Source: Secundilactobacillus yichangensis
GTDB taxonomy: Bacteria > Bacillota > Bacilli > Lactobacillales > Lactobacillaceae
Direction of reading: 5' to 3'
NCBI RefSeq assembly: GCF_016861565.1
Contig: NZ_BOLK01000009.1
Span: 1 to 64,000 of the forward strand
Length of the DNA stretch: 64,000 nucleotides
Both the position numbers and the translations under genes were made by a program. Below, in pieces: positions 28,548-35,462 of the stretch. Under the pieces are notes generated by a model, which saw only the letters and a program-made list of their open reading frames with translations, searched no databases and was not told where the DNA came from. How positions within the stretch are numbered: position 1 is the first letter of the stretch; the number at the start of each line of letters is the position of its first letter.

Positions 28548-29057
28548 CTAATTACTCCCTAAGAAGCTGGCGTGCTTCATATTCTTTGGTAAAAAGGCAT
28601 AGATAATTTCTGCAATGACAATGTTAACGATGGTTGCTATCGTCAATGGAACGAACAGCGCGAAAATAGCACCCTTTAACAACGGGTACAGTAACGGGAC
28701 TTCTAGCGGCGTATTAATGACGTATCCCACGACGTCTGAAATCAAAATAATACCAAACTTATCCTTACCAAATCGCTGGCGGATCCAACCGAAAACAAAC
28801 ATGCAGACCCCCATCATGAACCCAATGATAAGGTGAATAGGTAGGGTTAATGGAAACCCAGCTATGGCTGCTGAAGTCAAGTGACCAAAGACACCTAAAA
28901 ACGCCCCGAACCACGGCCCTAATAAAATAGCACCAAGAAATGCGGGCATAGAATCAAACGCAATCGAACCCAAGATCTTAATGTTTGCCCCAACGACACA
29001 AAGGGCCAGTAACATTGCTGTTAATACAATTCTTTTTAATCTGGCTGAATCACCCAT
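28548..29057 (-). CDS. cblT: ECF transporter S-component, CblT-like (alpha-ribazole or corrinoid uptake)
   Basis: A 169-aa membrane protein with about six hydrophobic segments, of the ECF S-component type. SMPAFLGAILLGPWFGAFLGVFG near 36-58 is the conserved substrate-side helix pair. It is the first gene of the cobalamin cluster, 1 nt before cobD. In Listeria a protein of this kind (CblT) imports alpha-ribazole for CblS, and a CblS-like gene lies in the same cluster here. The alternative is a cobalamin/cobinamide S-component such as CbrT. No ECF A/T energising genes of the shared type are in the window, so it would use a general module. Confidence 0.68.
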   Translation of the reverse strand: MGDSARLKRIVLTAMLLALCVVGANIKILGSIAFDSMPAFLGAILLGPWFGAFLGVFGHLTSAAIAGFPLTLPIHLIIGFMMGVCMFVFGWIRQRFGKDKFGIILISDVVGYVINTPLEVPLLYPLLKGAIFALFVPLTIATIVNIVIAEIIYAFLPKNMKHASFLGSN

Positions 29058-29088
29058 AATGAATGAAGAACCTCTCTTTCTGAAAAAG

Positions 29089-29128
29089 ATTATAATGATG
29101 GCGCTTACATAACACTGTATTCAGTGTT
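29089..29128 (-). promoter_or_regulatory. Promoter of the cobalamin cluster with overlapping palindrome
   Basis: On the minus strand a perfect TATAAT (-10, complement of 29089-29094) lies 17 nt from a poor -35 (CAGTGT, 29112-29117). That -35 is one arm of a perfect palindrome AACACTG-N4-CAGTGTT (29111-29128). A weak -35 covered by a dyad suggests activator- or repressor-controlled transcription. I find no cobalamin riboswitch box in this leader. Confidence 0.55.
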
Positions 29129-29516
29129 CAATTAAAAATATAAAAGGTTCCTTTCCCCATTTCAACGACTTGTGATTTAACTAACAATTTATTTACGGTA
29201 ATCTGACTATTTCTTTAAAATAATACTGATTTATTGATTAATGATAAAATATTGCATGATATTTTTACGCCCCTTCAAAATTAAAACAGCGACATCATAG
29301 GTTTTATGTTACAGTTTGTTTTTAAAACTCATTTTTCGAGCGTGATTTTATGACAAATTATCGTCATAACCAGATTATTTTTACGCTATATTGAATTTAA
29401 TACTATTATTTTGTTAGAATTTTATTTTTTTGACTTCACATTACTTTAAACACCTCCCTGTTAATGATTAGGGGGTTTAACGAAAGGATCAGCGCTTTGA
29501 GCACTGCTATACAATA

Positions 29517-29545
29517 TTTACATGTAATCATGTTAACGATAAAAT
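29517..29545 (+). promoter_or_regulatory. Probable pduO promoter
   Basis: TTTACA (29517-29522) and TAAAAT (29540-29545) are 17 nt apart, about 110 nt upstream of the pduO start. The -35 lies in the palindrome TTACATGTAA. Confidence 0.5.
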
Positions 29546-29552
29546 GAATCAG

Positions 29553-29591
29553 GTAGCGAACAAACATACGGTGTTCCTAGAAGTTCGTTAC
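29553..29591 (+). other. Leader hairpin upstream of pduO
   Basis: GTAGCGAAC (29553-29561) can pair with GTTCGTTAC (29583-29591), nine pairs with one G-U, enclosing a 21-nt loop in the predicted 5' leader of pduO. It has no T-run, so it is not a terminator; a regulatory role is only a possibility. Confidence 0.35.
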
Positions 29592-29658
29592 TTCAGTGAC
29601 GCGTGGTTTATGTATCATGGAAAAAGTAATTTCATCCTATTATTTCAGGAGGCTCATT

Positions 29659-30222
29659 ATGAAAATCTACACGAAAAAAGGCGACAAAGGGCAAACCCGG
29701 ATCATTGGTAAAAAAATCGTCGACAAAGACGATGCTCGGGTCGAATCCTACGGTACTGTCGATGAGTTAAATTCTTGGGTCGGTTACACGATCTCGGTGC
29801 TCACACCAAAGACCGCCGTTTTAAAAGAAGAATTAGAAGAAATTCAACAGTTGTTGTTTGATGCCGGTACTGATCTGGCCACCTTAAATGACGATCCTAA
29901 ACGGTCCTTCATTTTTAACGTCGATGCCATAAAGTGGCTCGAAGGTAAAATTGATACCTATACTGAAGCCGTACCACCCGTTCAGAAATTTATCCTGCCA
30001 GGGGGCAGCCAACCAGCCTCAGCCTTACACGTAGCCCGGACAATCACCCGGCGCGCTGAACGTAACATTGTGACCCTTCAAGGTGAAGATGATATCAATA
30101 AAGACGTATTGGTCTTCATTAACCGCCTGTCTGACTACTTCTTTGCAGCAGCCCGTTACGCAAACATGCTCGATGATAACAAGGATGTTTTATATCTGAA
30201 CAGCAAACCCGTATTCCGGTAA
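29659..30222 (+). CDS. pduO: PduO-type ATP:cob(I)alamin adenosyltransferase
   Basis: Transfers the adenosyl group of ATP to cob(I)alamin or cobyrinic acid diamide to make coenzyme B12. The 187-aa protein, the same size as the L. reuteri enzyme, has the ATP-binding N-terminal YTKKGDKGQTRIIG (4-17), GTVDELNSWVG near 33-43, and the C-terminal RRAERN and INRLSDYFFAAAR motifs. I use ATG 29659, which has a perfect AGGAGG 7 nt upstream; an upstream in-frame ATG (29617) has no such site. It supplies the adenosylation step otherwise missing from the divergent cobalamin cluster. Confidence 0.95.
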   Translation: MKIYTKKGDKGQTRIIGKKIVDKDDARVESYGTVDELNSWVGYTISVLTPKTAVLKEELEEIQQLLFDAGTDLATLNDDPKRSFIFNVDAIKWLEGKIDTYTEAVPPVQKFILPGGSQPASALHVARTITRRAERNIVTLQGEDDINKDVLVFINRLSDYFFAAARYANMLDDNKDVLYLNSKPVFR

Positions 30223-30254
30223 ACCATCTTTTTCGTAAAAAGACAGCTTATTAT

Positions 30255-30304
30255 AAAAGCCCTTGATGTTAAGAGATATTCATCTCTCAATATCAAGGGC
30301 TTTT
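30255..30304 (+). terminator. Terminator of pduO
   Basis: A long stem (AAAAGCCCTTGAT with ATCAAGGGCTTTT, plus an inner AGAGAT/ATCTCT stem) ends in a T-run. It may work in both directions. The interval 30305-30493 is AT-rich and shows no gene. Confidence 0.85.
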
Positions 30305-30493
30305 ATTACGAAAATCGGGTACAAGCAAGATACCACCCAACCACCAATAGCAAAATAACGTAACCGCCGAATCAAGCGCATACTAAATTTCAGTATGGCT
30401 AATAGTATTATTTTGCCTTCATATCAATAAAATCATCATAATTTTCGAGTAAATATTTGTTATAAAACAATATAAAACAACATTAACCGCTTT

Positions 30494-30546
30494 AAAAAAC
30501 TATCAAAACGCTAATTCGATTGAATTCTCGTCTTGGTAGTTTTTTG
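30494..30546 (-). terminator. Terminator of FMN reductase-acetyltransferase gene
   Basis: AAAAAACTATCA pairs imperfectly with TGGTAGTTTTTT; on the minus strand the stem is followed by a T-rich run just past the stop at 30561. Confidence 0.6.
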
Positions 30547-30560
30547 GGAAATCTGATAAC

Positions 30561-31421
30561 TTAACGATACTGAACTAAGTCCGCATAGTCTTTATTCGTT
30601 TCAAAAAATGACTTTGCGTAATTGCAGTCAGGAATAATTTTAAGCTGATAAGCCTTTGCCATGGCAATGACTTTAAGCACCAGTTGTTTTGCGATTCCCT
30701 TGCCCTGTAATTCAGGCTGAACAGTGGTACTAGTAATAGTCAATGCTCCAGGTGTGTCAAAATTAAATTTAATTTCAGCCACGATATCACCAGCGTCATT
30801 TTTATGGTAGTAGTGCCCATCACCAAGCGTTAACGATAGCGGATCGGTACTATTCTCCAAGAAATCACTAACGCTCGTTGATAATGACGTCACATAAAGC
30901 AACTGGGTAAATGCATCGATGGCGGACTGCAAGAACCCCACTGTTCTTTCGTCTTTAATCATGTCATGCTCATCAAATATCGTATTCACATGAGCAAGAT
31001 AGACCTCTGGCTGCTGAACTGGCGTAATGTTCAGCGTGGTAAATGTCTGCCGCAGGTGATGGTTCGCCCCATATCCACCGGCATTTCCAGGGGAATCGGA
31101 CACCACTAAAGCAACCTGACCGTTAAAGTGGTTCTTCGGCCGAGAGCCAATATCCATGGCATTTTTTAAAGCTCCTGGAATTGAACGATTGTATTCTGGT
31201 GTAACGATCAATAGGCCATCCAGCGTATCCAACTGGCTTCTGAAATGATTCCATTCTGGCACACCATTGGGATCGAGATCATCGTTAAATAACGGGAGTA
31301 CGCCTGTATCTAAAAACTCTGCTTCAACATTACTTGGTAGTAGTGATACTAAAACTTTTGCAATTTTTTTGGAATATGATTCCTTCCGTAAACTACCAAC
31401 AAATACACCTATTTTTTTCAA
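30561..31421 (-). CDS. NAD(P)H-dependent FMN reductase fused to YjdJ-type N-acetyltransferase
   Basis: A 286-aa two-domain cytoplasmic protein. Residues 1-180 are a flavodoxin-fold NADPH:FMN reductase: GVFVGSLRKESYSKKIA at the N-terminus and TPEYNRSIPGALKNAMD near 76-92, the flavin-contact loop. Residues 190-286 match the short GNAT proteins of the YjdJ type, with the acetyl-CoA loop VQPELQGKGIAKQLV near 237-251. The likely start is TTG 31421, preceded by GAGGTGG; the GTG at 31430 lies in that ribosome site. Substrates are unknown. It has its own terminator and no clear operon partner. Confidence 0.82.
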   Translation of the reverse strand: MKKIGVFVGSLRKESYSKKIAKVLVSLLPSNVEAEFLDTGVLPLFNDDLDPNGVPEWNHFRSQLDTLDGLLIVTPEYNRSIPGALKNAMDIGSRPKNHFNGQVALVVSDSPGNAGGYGANHHLRQTFTTLNITPVQQPEVYLAHVNTIFDEHDMIKDERTVGFLQSAIDAFTQLLYVTSLSTSVSDFLENSTDPLSLTLGDGHYYHKNDAGDIVAEIKFNFDTPGALTITSTTVQPELQGKGIAKQLVLKVIAMAKAYQLKIIPDCNYAKSFFETNKDYADLVQYR

Positions 31422-31611
31422 GACAACCACCTCAAAAATATCTTTATGTTGACAATGCGTGTCTAATCAATTAATTGTAAGCACTTACATTATATGACGA
31501 CGTGCGTCAAAAAGCTCGCTTTTGATCAAGAGTGGATATAAAAACATTATCTTTTCAAAATAATCTTATTTGTGGTCCGCAGCGTTCGAATTGCGCTTTA
31601 CACAATAGTTC

Positions 31612-32226
31612 TTAATAGTGTTGGTTGTACGACCATAAGTAAGATTGCCCGCTAGTAGCATCAACGGTCACTTTGGTAACACTTGTATTATCAGGTTCTG
31701 GCAGGGCCATGAGTTTATCTGGCTGCAAAACAGCCATGGCCGCGGCCTTGATAGTAAAACCATGAGTCACCACAATAATGGCTTGATCAGGATATTTACC
31801 TGCAAATTCAGTCATAAATGACTGAGTCCGATCAGCTATCGTTTGAAAAGAATCGCCATGCGCAAGGCTGACATACGTTGGCAGCACATCATGAAGACGA
31901 TGGTCGAACACATCGGGATACTGTTTCTCCAAGTCCCGGTTTTTTTGGCCATCCCAGTCGCCGTAGGAAATCTCCAATAATCGGTCGTCATAGCTGATTG
32001 GTAACTGCGCGTTTTCGTTCAAAATGGCGGCTGTCTGTCTCGTTCGGTTTAGCGGACTAACCATCATCCGATCGGCGAAGCTAATATCAAAATGATCGCG
32101 TAACTTAGCTGCCTGAGCTAAACCCCTTTCGTTTAAATGGGTAATTTCCGTATCCAGGGTTCCCTGTTTTAACCCCTGAACATTTGCCGTCGTTTGACCG
32201 TGACGAATGAAATAAAAATCTGTCAT
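31612..32226 (-). CDS. Histidine phosphatase family protein
   Basis: A 204-aa phosphoglycerate-mutase-like phosphatase. The RHGQT signature is at residues 8-12 (catalytic His9) and the second His is in VTHGFTIKA near 151-159. Substrate unknown. A second cobC is conceivable because of the cobalamin setting, but it is not in the cluster and lactobacilli carry many such proteins. Single gene, GGGGG-type ribosome site. Confidence 0.8.
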   Translation of the reverse strand: MTDFYFIRHGQTTANVQGLKQGTLDTEITHLNERGLAQAAKLRDHFDISFADRMMVSPLNRTRQTAAILNENAQLPISYDDRLLEISYGDWDGQKNRDLEKQYPDVFDHRLHDVLPTYVSLAHGDSFQTIADRTQSFMTEFAGKYPDQAIIVVTHGFTIKAAAMAVLQPDKLMALPEPDNTSVTKVTVDATSGQSYLWSYNQHY

Positions 32227-32549
32227 AGTGTGCCCCCGTTCTTCTTATTCTGCCATTATTATGACATACTATGTTAGACACGTCTGCTAAAACTTATTAA
32301 CAACAGTAAATCCTTCTGTTACATCTCATTTAACGCAGTGGCAGCCGATAATTATGAAACGACACGTCATTAAAGCTCAATTACGTCGGTTTCTTCCGCA
32401 ATACCTGATAAACATTTAGCTGTTTTGCTAAGGGACCAGCAAAATAATGATATTAAAGTACCCGTCACGCGCCTGCGTTTTCTGCTTCTATCCTTGCTAT
32501 ACCACGATTTTTCAAATCTTGACGTCTATCAACTGAACAAGATAAACAC

Positions 32550-32578
32550 TTGAATATGTGCAATGTATCACTTAGAAT
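32550..32578 (+). promoter_or_regulatory. Probable promoter of the cadD-like operon
   Basis: TTGAAT (32550-32555) and TAGAAT (32573-32578) with 17-nt spacing, 43 nt before the start codon. The spacer (TGAATA...TATCA) is roughly dyad-like and could be an ArsR/MerR-type operator. The rest of 32227-32549 shows no gene. Confidence 0.5.
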
Positions 32579-32621
32579 GAGAGGATAAGTATTTAATGAA
32601 AGCGGATACAGAGGTCCTATA

Positions 32622-33218
32622 ATGCTTGCACTGATTATTACAGGGGTAGTATCATTTATCAGCTCAGACCTAGATGACATTGTGGTTCTAACACTCCTTT
32701 TTACACAGGAAGAAAAGTATAAAAAATATCAAATTATTTTGGGCCAGTTGTTGGGCATTGACTGCCTGGTCGTTTTCAGTCTGCTGATTGATTATGGCCT
32801 CAGTTTCTTAATCAACGGGTTACTGCAGTGGTTGGGTCTTTTACCGATTTTCTTGGGGATTAAGTATTGGTTTGACTACTATTTCCGTAGTAAAACAGAC
32901 AACAGCAGCTTACCGAAATCAATTCAGTATAATCGATTCGCCATTATTAAAATTCTCAGTATCTGCCTGCTGACCATTTCAAACGGTGCCGATAATATCG
33001 GTATCTACGTTCCGTTATTTTCTCAATATAACCAGACTGAAACAGGCCTAACTATCGGTGTTTATATGATAATGACTTTAATCTGGTGTTTTATTGGTTA
33101 TAAACTGGCTAATTTACCAGTATTAAAGAAAAAAATTGAGGAATACCGGAAATGGGTTATTCCGCTTATTTTCATTATGTTAGGGATTTACATCCTCATT
33201 AAAAATAACGCGTTTTAA
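32622..33218 (+). CDS. CadD-family cation transporter
   Basis: A 198-aa integral membrane protein with about six hydrophobic segments, of the cadmium-resistance transporter (CadD, LysE-like) family: the N-terminal SFISSDLDDIVVLTLLFTQ (about 11-29) and central ISNGADNIGIYVP (near 119-131) repeat the acidic/Asn pattern of the family's two halves. Its substrate is unknown; cadmium is only the founding member's substrate. It heads a three-gene unit with a EutP/PduV GTPase (42 nt later) and a flavodoxin, so a link to metal handling for cobalamin or microcompartment metabolism is possible. Confidence 0.8.
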   Translation: MLALIITGVVSFISSDLDDIVVLTLLFTQEEKYKKYQIILGQLLGIDCLVVFSLLIDYGLSFLINGLLQWLGLLPIFLGIKYWFDYYFRSKTDNSSLPKSIQYNRFAIIKILSICLLTISNGADNIGIYVPLFSQYNQTETGLTIGVYMIMTLIWCFIGYKLANLPVLKKKIEEYRKWVIPLIFIMLGIYILIKNNAF

Positions 33219-33260
33219 ACACCTATCATCTCAAATATTTAATTATGGAGGCCTTTTAAC

Positions 33261-33686
33261 ATGAAAAGGGCAATGTTTATCGGCCCAGTTGGCTGCGGCA
33301 AAACAACGTTGATTCAACGGCTAAACGAAAAGAAAATTGAATACAACAAAACCCAGACCATTGAGTATTACAATAATATCATTGACACTCCGGGCGAGTA
33401 CTTGGAACATCGTTATATGTACTCAAACCTGATGACTTCAGCCATTGGTGCCGATATCATCGTTTTACTGCAGAGCGCTACCGATCCACGGGTAATTTTA
33501 CCCACTGGCTTTAGTTCCATGTTCAGCAGTCCGACAATCGGTATCGTAACTAAAACTGATATAGCGACTGATAAGGATGTCGCCATCGTTAAGGATCGTT
33601 TAAACGATGCGGGCGCTGACCCGATCATCTCCATATCAGCGTTCACGGATACCAACATCGATAAGGTCTCCGCGTTACTTAAGTAG
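33261..33686 (+). CDS. pduV: EutP/PduV-family microcompartment GTPase
   Basis: A 141-aa small P-loop protein: Walker A GPVGCGKTTL (7-16), DTPGEYLEHR near 38 (G3 region) and TKTD near 96 (G4-like). Family members are found with propanediol or ethanolamine utilisation microcompartments, where PduV is linked to compartment movement and EutP has been reported as an acetate kinase. No shell-protein or diol-dehydratase gene is in the window, so it is separated from its usual partners. Strong GGAGG ribosome site. Confidence 0.85.
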   Translation: MKRAMFIGPVGCGKTTLIQRLNEKKIEYNKTQTIEYYNNIIDTPGEYLEHRYMYSNLMTSAIGADIIVLLQSATDPRVILPTGFSSMFSSPTIGIVTKTDIATDKDVAIVKDRLNDAGADPIISISAFTDTNIDKVSALLK

Positions 33687-33746
33687 TAGAATCATATGTA
33701 ACTAGAAAGAACTATAAACAATACAATAATAAGAGGTAACCTATTT

Positions 33747-34193
33747 ATGAACGCACACGTCGTATACGCAACTATTACTGGCAATAACGAAGACATCGCA
33801 GACATTATTGCAGACCAACTCAAAAAACACGGTATTGAAGTCGATGAAACCGAAATTTCACAAACGGACGCTAAAGAACTGCTGGACGCAGATATCTGTG
33901 TTGTTTGTCCATATACCTACGATGAAGGCGCCCTTCCTGAAGAAGGCATGGACTTCTATGAAGACCTAAAGGAATTGGATCTCACTGGCAAAATTTACGG
34001 GGTTGCAGGCTCCGGTGATGTTTTCTACGGTGATGACTTTAATAAAGCAGTTGATGCCTATGGTGAGGCATTCAAGACTGCCCACGCTACCCAGGGTGCC
34101 ACTAACGTTAAAATCGACCTGGAACCGGTTGAAGAAGACGTTGAGACACTGGCTAAATTTACGGATGCGCTGGTTAAAGCTGCTGGAAAATAG
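33747..34193 (+). CDS. Flavodoxin
   Basis: A 148-aa short-chain FMN-binding electron carrier. The phosphate-binding loop TITGNNEDIA is at residues 8-17; the flavin-flanking loops PYTYDEGALPE near 55 and GSGDVFYGDDF near 90 are present. It follows pduV by 60 nt. Flavodoxins can reduce cob(II)alamin for adenosylation by PduO-type enzymes, which would fit the setting; this is inference. Confidence 0.9.
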   Translation: MNAHVVYATITGNNEDIADIIADQLKKHGIEVDETEISQTDAKELLDADICVVCPYTYDEGALPEEGMDFYEDLKELDLTGKIYGVAGSGDVFYGDDFNKAVDAYGEAFKTAHATQGATNVKIDLEPVEEDVETLAKFTDALVKAAGK

Positions 34194-34282
34194 TTGGGAA
34201 ACAGACACTTTAAGTGTTTTGGTTGTAGCCGTATCAGATGGCATCGCCTAATAACATGCTAAAACTCAGCTTCTGGTCACTT

Positions 34283-34337
34283 AACGTGAATAAGGCCCAT
34301 TCCGACAAGATCTGCCGAAATGGGCCTTATTCACGTT
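34283..34337. repeat. Perfect 19-bp inverted repeat between convergent genes
   Basis: Arms 34283-34301 and 34319-34337 are perfectly complementary with a 17-nt loop, between the flavodoxin and the HesB-like gene. There is no T-run on either side, so it may be a factor-assisted bidirectional terminator or another structural element. Confidence 0.6.
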
Positions 34338-34380
34338 GAATTCTGGAATCCACCAAGTCTTGCACACACTCTCAAAGCCA

Positions 34381-34743
34381 CTATTGACGTTCATCCACAA
34401 TTTCCACGTTCTGATCAATAACTTCGCTGTCATCCGCCAAAATTAATGTCTGGTATTTTGGTTGTAGCTTTAAGGTCATTTGATCACTTAGGAAACGGCC
34501 AGAATAACTTTTGATATACATCGGCTGCAGATTAGTCTCGATCTCTTCGTCATAATCCTTAAACGGCTGACTGTCATTGATCAAAACTAGCTGAAAGGAA
34601 ACTTGCAGGGCAACTAATCCATGGTGAGAATAGGGACCGACGCCATCATCATAGCTCAACAATAGTCGCGTATCATCTTTTAAACGGGGCTTAATCTTCT
34701 CAATTGCTTCTGGTGACAATGTTAAATGACGTGTCATGTTCAT
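34381..34743 (-). CDS. Iron-sulfur cluster biosynthesis (HesB/YneR-like) family protein
   Basis: A 120-aa protein resembling the HesB-like proteins of lactobacilli: LTLSPEAIEKIKPRL at the N-terminus and the LLLSYDDGVGPYSHHG segment near 27-42. It has no cysteine at all, so it cannot hold an Fe-S cluster in the manner of IscA; the family name is by similarity only and the role is unknown. Single gene, divergent from the thioesterase. Confidence 0.65.
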   Translation of the reverse strand: MNMTRHLTLSPEAIEKIKPRLKDDTRLLLSYDDGVGPYSHHGLVALQVSFQLVLINDSQPFKDYDEEIETNLQPMYIKSYSGRFLSDQMTLKLQPKYQTLILADDSEVIDQNVEIVDERQ

Positions 34744-34902
34744 CGCTTCTTTCAGATAATTTTGGGTTCATTATGAAAGTTATCCGCCTAAATTACAATT
34801 AATCTGTTTCAGTTCCGCGTCACGCTAAAAATCATTGTTTTAATTCAGCTTGTGAATCTATGTTAAAATACCTTTAACTATTAAGTACTGGAGGTCACCA
34901 CT

Positions 34903-35406
34903 GTGAGCACAAATCAGTTAACCTGCCACGAAACGTTAACCACTACTAGTCACCGCGTATTTAGTTCCGATTTAAATGACCACGACACCGTGTTTGGCGG
35001 TCGAATCTTATCCTTAGTTGATGATGCCAGCTCAATTGCGGCCTCTAAGGCAGTACGTCAGGTCCAAGTCACTGCCACAATGGATCACATGAATTTTATC
35101 GCACCATTTGTCATGCAGGATGCTATGCTGATCGAATCTTACGTAACTGGTACCAGTCACCGCTCGCTGGAAGTCTTCGTTAAGGGATTGGGTGAACATT
35201 TACTAACTGGCAAGCGTTTTGTGGGCTTCACCTGTTTTGTCACCTTCGTCACGGTGGCTAATCCAGCTGACCCGCCGCTGCCAAAAATCATGCCTGAAAC
35301 GGATGAAGAAAAATTCATTTGCAATGGCTATGCTGCTCGGTTAACCGAGCGTCAACAAGACCGTAAGTATCAAAAAGACCTACTGAACCATCTCAACCTG
35401 AAGTAA
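34903..35406 (+). CDS. Acyl-CoA thioesterase, hot-dog fold (YkhA-like)
   Basis: A 167-aa hydrolase of acyl-CoA thioesters. The family signature is the NDHDTVFGGRILSLVDDASSIAA segment near residues 25-48, with the catalytic Asp/Asn and the following TATMDHMNFIAP. The start is GTG 34903 with GGAGG upstream. Single-gene unit with a shared terminator. Confidence 0.88.
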   Translation: MSTNQLTCHETLTTTSHRVFSSDLNDHDTVFGGRILSLVDDASSIAASKAVRQVQVTATMDHMNFIAPFVMQDAMLIESYVTGTSHRSLEVFVKGLGEHLLTGKRFVGFTCFVTFVTVANPADPPLPKIMPETDEEKFICNGYAARLTERQQDRKYQKDLLNHLNLK

Positions 35407-35408
35407 AT

Positions 35409-35452
35409 TAAAAAGCTGAATCTTCGCAAATTAGCGAGGATTCAGCTTTTTT
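35409..35452. terminator. Bidirectional terminator between thioesterase gene and mnmG
   Basis: AAAGCTGAATC pairs with GATTCAGCTTT (plus inner TCGC/GCGA), with A-run on the left and T-run on the right, so it can end both converging transcripts. Confidence 0.88.
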
Positions 35453-35462
35453 AGTCTAGTTA

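Larger units (their letters stand above)
29058..29658. other. AT-rich divergent regulatory region between cblT and pduO
   Basis: About 600 bp with no supportable gene. It contains the cluster promoter and palindrome (29089-29128), a second dyad TTATGAC-N8-GTCATAA (29348-29369), a pduO promoter (29517-29545) and a leader hairpin (29553-29591). The long spacing and several dyads suggest binding by one or more transcription factors; no regulator gene is nearby. Confidence 0.6.

Noticed and set aside
29058-29658. Possible cobalamin riboswitch upstream of the B12 cluster or pduO
   Set aside because: No B12-box-like sequence or multi-helix layout was found on either strand, and the cluster leader downstream of its TATAAT is too short to hold the roughly 200-nt aptamer.
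30280-30381. A 33-codon minus-strand frame with one hydrophobic stretch, left of the FMN reductase gene
   Set aside because: No ribosome site precedes its ATG and its end overlaps the pduO terminator stem, so it is probably chance.
31612-32226. A second cobC for cobalamin synthesis
   Set aside because: It has only the general histidine-phosphatase motifs and lies outside the cluster, so the specific role is not supported.
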